Shown: positions 7,585 through 15,697 of the stretch, piece after piece
How the letters are laid out: each line of letters begins with the position of its first letter
How positions within the stretch are numbered: position 1 is the first letter of the stretch
Assembly (NCBI RefSeq): GCF_018614135.1
Contig: NZ_JAGGOW010000105.1
Span: forward strand, 16,256 to 80,255
Source of the DNA: Streptomyces sp. ISL-66
Lineage (GTDB): Bacteria > Actinomycetota > Actinomycetes > Streptomycetales > Streptomycetaceae
Length of the DNA stretch: 64,000 nt
Direction: 5' to 3'
The notes under the pieces: generated by a model
Database searches by the model: none
Told to the model about the DNA's origin: nothing
What the model saw: only the letters and a program-made list of their open reading frames with translations
Position numbers and translations under genes: made by a program

Positions 7585-8283
7585 TCAGTTGTTGGACCGT
7601 TCTTGATCTTCCGGCAGGTGCTTCTCGGCCGTCCCGCGCGCCTTGTCCGGTTCACCCGTCGCGGCGTCCGCCGCCACCGGCTCCTCGTCGTCCCTGACCA
7701 GACCGAGGATGCGGCGCGCTCCCATGCCCAGCGCGATCAGGCTCAGACCGTCGAACAGCAGCGCGAGCGAGAAGAAGGTTCCGATCACGTACAGACTGTT
7801 ACCGGGCCAGTTGGAGAGGATCAGCAGGCCCAGCAGGATGCCGAAGGCACCCTGGACCAGGGTCAGCCCGAAATGCGCTCCGCGCACCACGAGCCCGCCG
7901 GCCAGCCGGAACACCCCGCCGGTGAGGAAGAGCAGCGCGGCGAACATGGTCAGCGCTTCCGCGCTCGCCTCCGGGCGGCGCAGGATCACGAAGCCGGCCG
8001 CCATGTTGATCGCGGCGACGATGACGGCGAGCCAGAAGTAACTGCTCTTGCGGGACTGGAAAGCCTGCAGCAGGCCCACCGCACCGCCGGCCAGCAGCAG
8101 CCAGCCGAAGAGGAACATCGTGGTCAGGGTGGCGAAGCCGGTGTAGACGAGGCCCACCAGTCCGGCCAGCACCAGCAGCACCCCGAGCAGGGCCATCACC
8201 CCGAAACTGCGGCTGACCTTCTTCTTGTCGCCCTTGCCCTGGGGACCGGTACGGTCCACCCGCTCGGTACGGTCTGCGCCCAT
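7585..8283 (-). CDS. HdeD-like multi-pass membrane protein (DUF308)
   Basis: A 232-residue membrane protein with six regularly spaced hydrophobic helices between residues 30 and 190, arranged as three two-helix repeats (for example FGVMALLGVLLVLAGLVGLV and LVQGAFGILLGLLILSNW), the pattern of HdeD/DUF308 proteins linked to acid resistance in enterobacteria. Both ends are hydrophilic; the tail is rich in Asp, Glu and Lys. ATG 8283 has AAAGGTGG upstream. It is divergent from the enoyl-CoA hydratase. Function in actinomycetes is not established. Confidence 0.8.
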   Translation of the reverse strand: MGADRTERVDRTGPQGKGDKKKVSRSFGVMALLGVLLVLAGLVGLVYTGFATLTTMFLFGWLLLAGGAVGLLQAFQSRKSSYFWLAVIVAAINMAAGFVILRRPEASAEALTMFAALLFLTGGVFRLAGGLVVRGAHFGLTLVQGAFGILLGLLILSNWPGNSLYVIGTFFSLALLFDGLSLIALGMGARRILGLVRDDEEPVAADAATGEPDKARGTAEKHLPEDQERSNN

Positions 8284-8373
8284 GAACGCGCCACCTTTCA
8301 GCCCCCGACGGACTCCCCTGCCACTGCGGACCTCTTGATCATAGGTTTGCCGCTCCGAGATAGCATCCGGCGC

Positions 8374-9135
8374 ATGGACCCAGTCCCGGACGCAGCCCTG
8401 CTCTCCTCGGTCGCCGACGGCGTCGCCACCGTCGTGATCTCCCATCCCGCGAAGCGCAACGCCATGACGGCGGCGATGTGGCGGGGGCTGCCGGAGCTGC
8501 TGGCCGGACTCGCGGCCGACCCCGCCGTACGGGTGCTCGTACTGACCGGGGCCGGCGAGACCTTCTGTGCGGGGGCGGACATCTCCTCCCTGGCCGGGGA
8601 CGACGATCCGCAGGCTCTGGCCGTCGCGGCGGAGGAGGCCCTGGCCGCCTTCCCCAAGCCCACGCTGGCCGCGGTCCGCGGCTTCTGCGTGGGCGGCGGC
8701 AGCCAGCTGGCGGCCGCCTGCGACCTGCGCTTCGCGGAGGAGGGCGCCTCCTTCGGCGTGACGCCGGCGAAACTGGGCATCGTGTACGCGGCCTCCTCCA
8801 CCCGGCGGCTCGCCGTGCTGGTGGGCCCGTCGGCCGCCAAGTACCTCCTCTTCTCGGCCGAGTTGATCGACGCCGACCGGGCGCTGCGCACGGGCTTCCT
8901 GGACGAGCTACTACCGGCCGGCGAACTGGCCAAGCGGGTCGCTGAGTTCACCCGGATCCTGGCCACCCGCTCGCAGCTCACCCAGGCCTCGGCGAAGGAG
9001 TTCGCGGACGGCCGCACGGACCGGGACGCGTACTGGGCGGCCCAGGCCGCCGGGAGCGGCGACATCGCGGAGGGTGTCGCCGCCTTCCTGGAGCGGCGCC
9101 CGCCCTCTTTCACCTGGACTCCGCCCGAGGCGTGA
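8374..9135 (+). CDS. Enoyl-CoA hydratase/isomerase family protein
   Basis: Crotonase-fold enzyme of 253 residues acting on acyl-CoA thioesters. The oxyanion-hole segments are ETFCAGADISSLAG (about 62-75) and VRGFCVGGGSQLAAACDLRF (about 98-117); the usual second catalytic position falls in FGVTPAKLGIVY. No Shine-Dalgarno site precedes the ATG, but TAGCAT ends 7 bases before it, so the mRNA may be leaderless. Its 3' end overlaps the convergent DJ-1-like gene by 26 bases. Exact reaction (hydratase, isomerase or decarboxylase) cannot be told. Confidence 0.9.
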   Translation: MDPVPDAALLSSVADGVATVVISHPAKRNAMTAAMWRGLPELLAGLAADPAVRVLVLTGAGETFCAGADISSLAGDDDPQALAVAAEEALAAFPKPTLAAVRGFCVGGGSQLAAACDLRFAEEGASFGVTPAKLGIVYAASSTRRLAVLVGPSAAKYLLFSAELIDADRALRTGFLDELLPAGELAKRVAEFTRILATRSQLTQASAKEFADGRTDRDAYWAAQAAGSGDIAEGVAAFLERRPPSFTWTPPEA

Positions 9136-9748
9136 ACTCGCGCAGCCTCGCGACGATTTCGGCCGGTGCCTTCTCCGGAGAGCCCGCGTCGTAGGGCGGC
9201 TGCGGGTCGTACTCCGTCATCAGCTGCACGGTCTGCGCGTACTCGTCCCCGGCGATGCGGCCGAGCAGCGCGAGCCCCATGTCGATCCCCGAGGACACCC
9301 CCGCGGCGGTCACGTACTTCCCGTCGAAGACCACCCGCTCCCCGGTGGGCTCCGCCCCGAACAGGGGCAGCCGGTCGAGGTAGAGCCAGTGGCTGGTGGC
9401 CCGGCGGCCGTCGAGCAGGCCGGCGGCGGCGAGCAGCGTGGAGCCGGTGCAGACGGAGGTGGTCCACGTGGTGGTGGCGTCGACAAACCGAAGCCAGTCG
9501 AGGACGACGGGATTCTTCATCTGCGCGTCGGAGGCCGGCCCTCCGGGCACGATGACGATGTCCGGCCGCGTCACCTCGTCGAGGCTCTTGTCGGCGACGA
9601 GTGCGAGCGCCCCGTTGCCGGTCCGTACGGGCCCCGGCCGCTCGGAGACGAAGACGGTCTCGGCGCCCCGGAGCCGTCCGAGGGTGTCGAAGGGCCCGAT
9701 GGCGTCGAGAGCGGTGAATCCGTCGTAGAGCAGTACGGCGATCTGCAT
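9110..9748 (-). CDS. DJ-1/PfpI family protein
   Basis: Class I glutamine-amidotransferase-like protein of 212 residues. It starts with MQIAVLLYDGFTALDAIGPF, has PDIVIVPGGPASDAQMKN in the middle and the nucleophile elbow TTSVCTGSTLLAAAGLLDG with Cys near residue 106, followed by RRATSHW. Such proteins are cysteine-based hydrolases, isonitrile hydratases, glyoxalases or ThiJ-like chaperones; the context does not decide. ATG 9748 is chosen because CCGGAGGAGCC lies just upstream. Convergent and overlapping with the enoyl-CoA hydratase. Confidence 0.9.
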   Translation of the reverse strand: MQIAVLLYDGFTALDAIGPFDTLGRLRGAETVFVSERPGPVRTGNGALALVADKSLDEVTRPDIVIVPGGPASDAQMKNPVVLDWLRFVDATTTWTTSVCTGSTLLAAAGLLDGRRATSHWLYLDRLPLFGAEPTGERVVFDGKYVTAAGVSSGIDMGLALLGRIAGDEYAQTVQLMTEYDPQPPYDAGSPEKAPAEIVARLREFTPRAESR

Positions 9749-9812
9749 GGCTCCTCCGGAGGGGTTGTCGGGACGGACGTGATCCGCCCCGATGCGATCA
9801 TGTCGGGGTCCC

Positions 9813-9826
9813 GGATCCCGGGATCC
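9813..9826. promoter_or_regulatory. 14-bp perfect palindrome between divergent genes
   Basis: GGATCCCGGGATCC lies in the spacer between the DJ-1-like gene and the ArsB-like permease, where divergent promoters must be. It is a candidate operator; the cognate regulator is unknown. Confidence 0.35.
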
Positions 9827-9906
9827 CGCCGCTCGCGTTTCCCGCTCCGGAGCTCGCCCTGAACGCCCTCGCCGCCACGTGCCTGACCGCCGCCCCGCTG
9901 CTCGGG

Positions 9907-11124
9907 GTGCTGGCCTTCGCCGTCGTACGCCCGCGCGGCCTGCCGGAGGCGACCGCCGCCGTGCCCGCAGCGGGGCTGCTCGTCGCACTCGGCGTGGTAC
10001 CGCCCGCCGACGCCTGGGCGCAGCTGCGCGAGCTGCTGCCGGTGGTCGGTTTCCTCGCGGTGATCCTGGCGCTGGCCCAGCTCTGCGCGGACGAAGGACT
10101 GTTCCGGGCCGCCGGGACCATGGTGGCCCGGCGCGCGGCGGGACGCGGGCCGGTGACCCTGCTCGGCGGGGTGTTCTGCGTGGCCTCGGTCGTCACCGCC
10201 GCGCTGAGCCTCGACGCGACGGTGGTGCTGCTGACCCCGGTGGTGCTGGCGACGGCCGCCCGGCTGGGAGCCCGGCCGCGGCCCCACGTCTACGCCACCG
10301 CGCACCTCGCGAACGCGGCCTCGCTCCTCCTGCCCGTCTCCAACCTCACCAATCTGCTGGCCTTCGCCGCGAGCGGGCTGTCCTTCACCCGGTTCGCGGC
10401 GCTGATGGCCCTGCCGTGGGCGGCGGCCATCGCGGTGGAGTACGCGGTGTTCCGCCGCTTCTTCCGGGCGGACCTGGCCGCCCCACCCGAGCACGTGCCG
10501 GAGGCCGCAGAGGCGGCGGCGCTGCCCCGGTTCGCCGCGGGCGTGCTCGCGCTGACCCTGGCCGGCTTCGCGCTCGCCTCCTTCGCCGGAGCGAGCCCCG
10601 CCTGGGCGGCCCTCGCGGGCACGCTCGCCTTGGCCGTACGCGCGCTGCGGCGCCGGGAAACCACGCCGGTCCGGATCCTGGCTTCGACGGCGCCGGCCTT
10701 CTGCCTGTTCGTGCTGGCGCTGGGCGTGGTGGTCCGGGCCGTGGTGGACCACGGTTTCGGGGCCGGGCTGGAGTGGGTGATGCCGGCCGGGGACTCGCTG
10801 CCGGCGCTGCTCGCGGTGGCCGCGGTGGCCGCCGTACTGGCCAACCTGATCAACAATCTGCCGGCGGTGCTCGCGCTGCTCCCGGCGGCGGCATCGGGCG
10901 GGGCGGGGCCCGTGCTGGCCGTACTGATCGGGGTGAACATCGGGCCGAACCTGACCTACGCGGGCTCCCTCGCGACGCTGCTGTGGCGGCGGATCCTGCA
11001 CGCGGACGGCTACGACGGGGTCACGCTCGGAGACTTCACCCGGCTCGGCCTGCTGACCACCGTCCCCGCCCTCGGCGCCGCGGTGACGGCCCTGTGGGCG
11101 GCCCTGCGCCTCGTCGGCGCGTGA
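9907..11124 (+). CDS. SLC13/ArsB-like membrane permease
   Basis: Polytopic membrane protein, at least 405 residues and about ten hydrophobic helices, in the ion-transporter superfamily that includes arsenite, citrate and dicarboxylate carriers. Family landmarks are ALSLDATVVLLTPVVLATA near residue 105 and the repeat-symmetric ANLINNLPAVLALLPAA and GVNIGPNLTYAGSLATLLW near residue 330-365, the latter matching the ArsB/NhaD-type hairpin. No ATG/GTG/TTG occurs upstream in frame, yet the frame stays open; a GGAG (9849-9852) stands 6 bases before a CTG at 9859 that would restore LNALAATCLTAAPLLG, completing the first helix. The real start is therefore probably 9859. No ars genes are near, so the substrate is open. 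Confidence 0.85.
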   Translation: MLAFAVVRPRGLPEATAAVPAAGLLVALGVVPPADAWAQLRELLPVVGFLAVILALAQLCADEGLFRAAGTMVARRAAGRGPVTLLGGVFCVASVVTAALSLDATVVLLTPVVLATAARLGARPRPHVYATAHLANAASLLLPVSNLTNLLAFAASGLSFTRFAALMALPWAAAIAVEYAVFRRFFRADLAAPPEHVPEAAEAAALPRFAAGVLALTLAGFALASFAGASPAWAALAGTLALAVRALRRRETTPVRILASTAPAFCLFVLALGVVVRAVVDHGFGAGLEWVMPAGDSLPALLAVAAVAAVLANLINNLPAVLALLPAAASGGAGPVLAVLIGVNIGPNLTYAGSLATLLWRRILHADGYDGVTLGDFTRLGLLTTVPALGAAVTALWAALRLVGA

Positions 11125-11197
11125 CCCCTCGGCCGGCCGCCGCTCGGCTCCGGCCCCGGGATCCGCGGGGGCGGGCCGCGGATAGGATCGGGGCATC

Positions 11198-12835
11198 ATG
11201 ACTGCAACCCTCGTCGCCAAGAAGCTCACCGCCGCGCACGGTGAGCGCACGCTCTTCGCCGATCTCGACCTCGTCGTCGCACCCGGCGACGTCATCGGAC
11301 TCGTCGGCGTCAACGGCGCCGGGAAGTCGACCCTGCTGCGGATGCTCGCCGGGCTGGACGCCCCCGAGACCGGTGAGGTGCGCCTCTCCCCGCCCACCGC
11401 CGCCGTCGGTCACCTCCCGCAGGAGCCCGACCGCCGTCCCGGCGAGTCGATCCGCGAGTTCCTGGCCCGGCGTACCGGCGTGGCCGCGGCGCAGGCCGAG
11501 CTGGACTCGGCGACGCAGGGCCTCGTGGACGGCACCCCCGGCGCGGACGACGCGTACGCGGACGCCCTCGACCGGTGGCTGAACCTCGGCGGCGCCGACC
11601 TCGACGAGCGGGCCCAGGAGGTCGCCGACGACCTCGGGCTGTCCGTCGGCCTCGACCTGCCGATGACCGCGCTGTCCGGCGGCCAGGCCGCCCGCGCGGG
11701 ACTCGCCTCGCTGCTGCTGTCCCGCTACGACGTCTTCCTGCTCGACGAGCCGACCAACGACCTCGACCTCGACGGTCTGGAGCGCCTCGAGCAGTTCGTG
11801 AAGGGGCTGCGCGCCGGCACGGTCGTCATCAGCCACGACCGCGAGTTCCTCACGCGCACCGTCACCAAGGTCCTCGAGCTCGACCTGGCCCAGCAGCAGA
11901 TCAACCTCTACGGCGGCGGCTACGACGCCTACCTGGAGGAGCGCGAGCGGGCCCGCGACCACGCCCGCGAGGAGTTCGACGAGTACGCCGACAAGCGGTC
12001 CGCACTGGAGGGCCGGGCCCAGATGCAGCGCGGCTGGATGGACAAGGGCGTCAAGAACGCCCGCCGCAAGGCCACGGACAACGACAAGATCGGCAAGAAG
12101 TTCCGCAGCGAGGCGAGCGAGAAGCAGGCCTCCAAGGCCCGCCAGACGCAGCGCGCGATCGAGCGCCTCGAGGTGGTCGACGAGCCGCGCAAGGAGTGGG
12201 AGCTGCGCATGGAGATCGCGGCGGCGCCGCGCTCCGGCTCGGTGGTCGCCACCCTGCGCGAGGCTGCCGTCCAGCGCGGCGACTTCGCCTTCGGACCGGC
12301 CAGCCTGCAGATCGACTGGGCGGACCGGGTCGCGATCACGGGCGCCAACGGGGCTGGCAAGTCGACCCTGTTGGCCGTGCTCCTCGGCCGCCTCGCCCCC
12401 GATTCCGGTGCCGCCACCCTCGGCTCGGGCGTCCTGGTCGGCGAAGTCGACCAGGTCCGAGGCCTGTTCCTCGGTGACGAGCCGCTGCTGGAGGCCTTCT
12501 GCGCGGCGGTTCCCGACACGGAACCGGCCGAAGTCCGCACCCTGCTCGCGAAGTTCGGCCTGAAGGCGGCGCACGTGACCCGCCCGGCGGCCACCCTCTC
12601 CCCGGGCGAGCGCACCCGCGCGGCGCTGGCGCTGCTGCAGGGCCGCGGGGTGAACCTGCTGGTGCTGGACGAGCCGACGAACCACCTGGACCTTCCGGCG
12701 ATCGAGCAGCTGGAGTCCGCGCTGGAGGCCTACGAGGGCACCCTGCTGCTGGTCACCCACGACCGCCGGATGCTCGAAGCGGTCCAGGTGACCCGCCGTC
12801 TCGAAGTCGCGGACGGCAAGGTCACCGAGCTCTGA
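11198..12835 (+). CDS. ABC-F family ATPase (ribosome-associated)
   Basis: Soluble twin-ATPase of 545 residues with no membrane domain, so an ABC-F translation factor rather than a transporter. Domain 1 has Walker A GVNGAGKST, signature LSGGQAARAG, Walker B VFLLDEPTNDLD; domain 2 has GANGAGKST, a variant signature LSPGERTRAA, and LLVLDEPTNHLD. The charged linker between them (about 240-330) contains many Arg/Lys residues, as in P-site interacting arms. The ATG has no Shine-Dalgarno site; TAGGAT at 11183-11188 suggests a leaderless or nearly leaderless mRNA. Housekeeping (EttA/Uup-like) versus antibiotic-protection role cannot be decided. Confidence 0.92.
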   Translation: MTATLVAKKLTAAHGERTLFADLDLVVAPGDVIGLVGVNGAGKSTLLRMLAGLDAPETGEVRLSPPTAAVGHLPQEPDRRPGESIREFLARRTGVAAAQAELDSATQGLVDGTPGADDAYADALDRWLNLGGADLDERAQEVADDLGLSVGLDLPMTALSGGQAARAGLASLLLSRYDVFLLDEPTNDLDLDGLERLEQFVKGLRAGTVVISHDREFLTRTVTKVLELDLAQQQINLYGGGYDAYLEERERARDHAREEFDEYADKRSALEGRAQMQRGWMDKGVKNARRKATDNDKIGKKFRSEASEKQASKARQTQRAIERLEVVDEPRKEWELRMEIAAAPRSGSVVATLREAAVQRGDFAFGPASLQIDWADRVAITGANGAGKSTLLAVLLGRLAPDSGAATLGSGVLVGEVDQVRGLFLGDEPLLEAFCAAVPDTEPAEVRTLLAKFGLKAAHVTRPAATLSPGERTRAALALLQGRGVNLLVLDEPTNHLDLPAIEQLESALEAYEGTLLLVTHDRRMLEAVQVTRRLEVADGKVTEL

Positions 12836-12846
12836 GGCCCCGCGGA

Positions 12847-12879
12847 CGGGCGGCCCGGGCGGGGCTCGTCCGCCGCCCG
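12847..12879 (+). terminator. Possible terminator hairpin after the ABC-F gene
   Basis: Arms CGGGCGGC (12847-12854) and GCCGCCCG (12872-12879) with a 17-base loop, just after the stop codon and between convergent genes. No T-run follows. Confidence 0.35.
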
Positions 12880-12924
12880 GCACGCGCCCGGTGCCTCCCG
12901 AGGCGATACGTCTAGGTCACCGCA

Positions 12925-13701
12925 CTAGCCGACGTCCGCCGGGGGGCGGCGCTTGCGGGCCATCTTGCGGGCGACGAAGGTGCGCGGGAGGTGGCGGGCG
13001 GCCAGCGCGTACGCCTGGTAGCGCCGGCCGGTGATGCTCACCGGGCGGCGCCGGGCCAGGTCCTTCAGGGCCCGGGCCACCACGTCGCCCGGCTCCAGCC
13101 ACACCGCGTCGCGCAGCGCGCTGACGTCCATCCCGGCGCGCTCCTGGAACTCGGTGCGGGTGAAACCGGGTACCACCGCCAGCACGCGCACCCCGTAGGG
13201 CTCCATGTCCACGCGCAGTGACTCGCTGAAGGCCGTGATCCAGGCCTTCGCCGCTCCGTACGTCCCGGTCGGGAGGAGTCCGGCGACCGAGGAGACGTTG
13301 AGCACGGCGCCCCGCCTGCGTTCGCGCAGGCCCGGGAGCACGGCGTGGGTGAGCCGGAGCGGGACCTTGACCAGCAGGTCGAGCATCCGTTCCTCGTCCT
13401 CGACCGGGCTGTACGGGAACGGCGCGGGGAGGCCGAAGCCGGCGTTGTTGACCAGGATGTCCACGGGCCTGGCCCGGTCGGCGAGCCGCTCGGCGACGAT
13501 CCCGAGGCTGTCGGGGTCCAGCAGGTCGGCGGGCAACACCTCGCAGACGGCGCCGAATTCCCGGCCGAGCTCTCCGGCGACGGCTTCCAGGCGGGCCTTG
13601 TCGCGGGCGACGAGGACGAGGTCGCAGCCCTTGGCGGCGAAGCCGCGGGCGAAGGCGGCGCCGAGTCCGGCGCTGGCCCCTGTGATCAGTACGGTGGTCA
13701 A
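12925..13701 (-). CDS. Short-chain dehydrogenase/reductase
   Basis: NAD(P)-dependent oxidoreductase of 258 residues with classical SDR landmarks: cofactor motif TGASAGLGAAFARG at residues 7-20, NNAG near 90, catalytic Ser in NVSSVAGLLPTG, and YGAAK near 152-156. A basic C-terminus (RKMARKRRPP) may face membrane lipids. The start is TTG with AGGAAG about ten bases upstream. It follows the ImmA/IrrE - membrane protein pair on the same strand with a 51-base gap and could be co-transcribed. Substrate unknown. Confidence 0.9.
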   Translation of the reverse strand: MTTVLITGASAGLGAAFARGFAAKGCDLVLVARDKARLEAVAGELGREFGAVCEVLPADLLDPDSLGIVAERLADRARPVDILVNNAGFGLPAPFPYSPVEDEERMLDLLVKVPLRLTHAVLPGLRERRRGAVLNVSSVAGLLPTGTYGAAKAWITAFSESLRVDMEPYGVRVLAVVPGFTRTEFQERAGMDVSALRDAVWLEPGDVVARALKDLARRRPVSITGRRYQAYALAARHLPRTFVARKMARKRRPPADVG

Positions 13702-13752
13702 GAGACGTTCACTTCCTGGCGGTTGAGCATGCGGTGCGGTGGTGGATCCCTC

Positions 13753-14934
13753 TTACGGGGCGAAGGAGCTGACGGCCGGCGACGCGTAGGCCTCGGCGAC
13801 GTCCACGAGGAAGCGGGCCTCGCTCTCCAGGCGGTCGTCCTCGCCCGAGGGAGCGATGGCGTCGGGCAGTTCCAACGCGTCGGCCTCGCCGCGCTGTTGC
13901 GCAACGCCGGCCAGCTTCGCCGCTCGTGCTTCCTTCAGTACGCAGGCCAGCGCGGCCGCGGAGCGCCGCGGTTCGGGAATCCCGCTGCCGGCGACGTGGC
14001 TGCGCGCGAGCTCCGGCACGCCCGGAGCCACGTACTCCCCGAGGATCAAGATGGCGTCCCGGGTCTCGATGACCTTGCGGTAGACGAGCAGGTTGCGCGG
14101 GACCGGCGGCCACAGAAGCTCCAGCATCCGGCCCGCGCGCGGCTTGTTGAGCGCCACGTGCGGGACGGCGTGGACCAGGTCGCGCCAGAGCGGCCAGAGC
14201 CGCCAGGCGGTGGCGATGTCGGCGGCCGTGCCGCGGAAGGTGAAGAGGGTCGGGACCAGGATCGCGGCGGCGCGCAGGAACCCGTGGGCGTTCATGAGCA
14301 GCGGGTTGGCGGGCATCGCCCAGGTGGCGCCGAACAGCGCCTTGAGCAGGTACACGAACCAGAACACCCCGGCGAGCCCGGTGCCGAGGCCGAACAGCCG
14401 CAGTCCGGCGGCCAGGCCCCGGCTCTCGGAGCGGCGGCCGTAGCGCCAGCAGACGGACACGCAGATGGTGTTGGCGAGGAGGTGCGCGGAGATCAGCACC
14501 AGCCAGTACGCGAGGGAGGGCACCGGGTCACCCACCGGCGGGATGGTGTGCGTGCCGTGCTCCGGCGCGGCCGCGTCGAGCAGCACGAGGACGGTCAGCC
14601 AGAGCGCCGTGCCGATGCCGGAGGCCATCTGGAGGCGGCGGCCTCGGGTGGCGGCGGCCACGAAGTAGAGCACGGCGCCCGCGGAAAGGACGCCGATGAG
14701 GTTGCGGACCAGCCCGATGGTGTGCGCGTAGCCGGGGTCGCGGCCCATGGCGTAGGCGACGACGTCGGGCAGGTTCAGGGTCATCGCGGCGGCGGCCGTC
14801 GCGACGGCCAGCCACAGGCCGCGCTGGTGCGGGGAGCGCAGGGCTCCGGGCGCGCGCAGCAGGACGGCGATCCACAGGCAGACGACGCTGGGGACGGCGA
14901 GCGCGTCGCCGAAGGCGGTGAGGTCAGATGCCAT
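13753..14934 (-). CDS. Seven-span membrane protein paired with ImmA/IrrE peptidase (MAB_1171c/DUF6545-like)
   Basis: A 393-residue protein with about seven transmembrane helices in residues 8-235 (for example GLVRNLIGVLSAGAVLYFVA and FGLGTGLAGVFWFVYLLKAL) and a soluble C-terminal domain of about 155 residues starting at RGTAADIATAWRLWPLWRDL. The layout equals that of the protein at 61740-62918, including the WRLWPLW/YRRLGTLWHEV junction at the start of the soluble domain. I associate it with the MAB_1171c putative transporter family. Its ATG overlaps the ImmA/IrrE stop by 11 bases, so the two are coupled and probably act together as protease plus membrane sensor or target. No transport residues are recognisable. 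Confidence 0.8.
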   Translation of the reverse strand: MASDLTAFGDALAVPSVVCLWIAVLLRAPGALRSPHQRGLWLAVATAAAAMTLNLPDVVAYAMGRDPGYAHTIGLVRNLIGVLSAGAVLYFVAAATRGRRLQMASGIGTALWLTVLVLLDAAAPEHGTHTIPPVGDPVPSLAYWLVLISAHLLANTICVSVCWRYGRRSESRGLAAGLRLFGLGTGLAGVFWFVYLLKALFGATWAMPANPLLMNAHGFLRAAAILVPTLFTFRGTAADIATAWRLWPLWRDLVHAVPHVALNKPRAGRMLELLWPPVPRNLLVYRKVIETRDAILILGEYVAPGVPELARSHVAGSGIPEPRRSAAALACVLKEARAAKLAGVAQQRGEADALELPDAIAPSGEDDRLESEARFLVDVAEAYASPAVSSFAP

Positions 14935-15451
14935 GGCGGCCGTGCCCCCGTCCCCGCCACTCGTAGCCCATCGCGGATTCCAGCCGGGCGAGGGTGTCCG
15001 GAGCTTCGGCGCCGTGGGCGGGGCGCGGGCCGGTGGTCGCCGTGCTGATGCGGATCATGCTGGCGAGCATCTCCGCCTCCTGCTCCTGGCGGGTGGTGTA
15101 GTTGGTGCGCCCGAGCACCGTGGGGACCTGTCCGTCGCTCCCGGACTCCTCCGCCTCCAGCGAGTGGTGTCCGAAGAGGATGTGGCCGATCTCGTGGAGC
15201 ACGATGTGCTCCTGGTGCAGCGGGGTGGTCTGCGCCTCGTAGAAGACGTAGTCGATGCTGGCGGTGCCGACCCACAGTCCGCACACGCCGGACTCGGCGG
15301 CCTCCTTGGGCAGGGGGTGGAGCCGGATGGGGCGGCCGCGCTGCTCGGCTATCCGGTCGCACAGTCCGTCAAGAGAGAACGGGTGCGCCAGCTCAAGACG
15401 GCCGAGAATCGCCTCGCACCGTTTACGCAGACTGGGTTGCGGGTGGCGCAT
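14924..15451 (-). CDS. ImmA/IrrE-type metallopeptidase, copy 1
   Basis: Predicted zinc metallopeptidase of 175 residues with HEIGH at residues 86-90 inside IVLHEIGHILFGHH and a possible third ligand in RQEQEAEMLAS. Relatives cleave XRE-type repressors (ImmA) or DdrO (IrrE) or form protease-type toxin modules. The frame is open upstream to 15604, but alignment with the paralogue at 61186-61743 (R-x-K/R-R-C near the start, then 75 residues to the zinc motif) supports the ATG at 15451, which has GAGGGA 5 bases upstream; MPLPTHTY at 15511 is the alternative. Overlaps the membrane-protein gene by 11 bases. Unlike copy 2 there is no XRE gene beside it. Confidence 0.85.
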   Translation of the reverse strand: MRHPQPSLRKRCEAILGRLELAHPFSLDGLCDRIAEQRGRPIRLHPLPKEAAESGVCGLWVGTASIDYVFYEAQTTPLHQEHIVLHEIGHILFGHHSLEAEESGSDGQVPTVLGRTNYTTRQEQEAEMLASMIRISTATTGPRPAHGAEAPDTLARLESAMGYEWRGRGHGRHGI

Positions 15452-15567
15452 GTGTTCCCTCTTCGGACCCTTTCTCGGGCAGCGTCGGTAGGTGTGCGTG
15501 GGCAGGGGCATGACGTCCTTTGCCTTCAAAGCGACCTCGGGAGTGCGGTCCTGAGGGGAAACACGGA

Positions 15568-15595
15568 CGCCCGCTCGCCGAAGGACGAACGGGCG
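15568..15595 (-). terminator. Hairpin between tex and the ImmA/IrrE gene
   Basis: Arms CGCCCGCTCG (15568-15577) and CGAACGGGCG (15586-15595), ten pairs with one wobble and an 8-base loop. It is about 100 bp after tex and before the chosen ImmA/IrrE start, so it may end the tex mRNA or lie in a leader. Confidence 0.3.
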
Positions 15596-15697
15596 TTCCA
15601 CCATGCCTACAGATCTTGCGAGGAAGTTGGCAAGGCATGTCCCCAGGTGAGGTGCCTATTCGGCCAACCCTGCACACGCGGCCACGCGGTCGGACTT

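Noticed and set aside
15452..15604. Longer N-terminus for ImmA/IrrE copy 1
   Set aside because: The extra 51 residues have no counterpart in the paralogue and a good ribosome site precedes ATG 15451.
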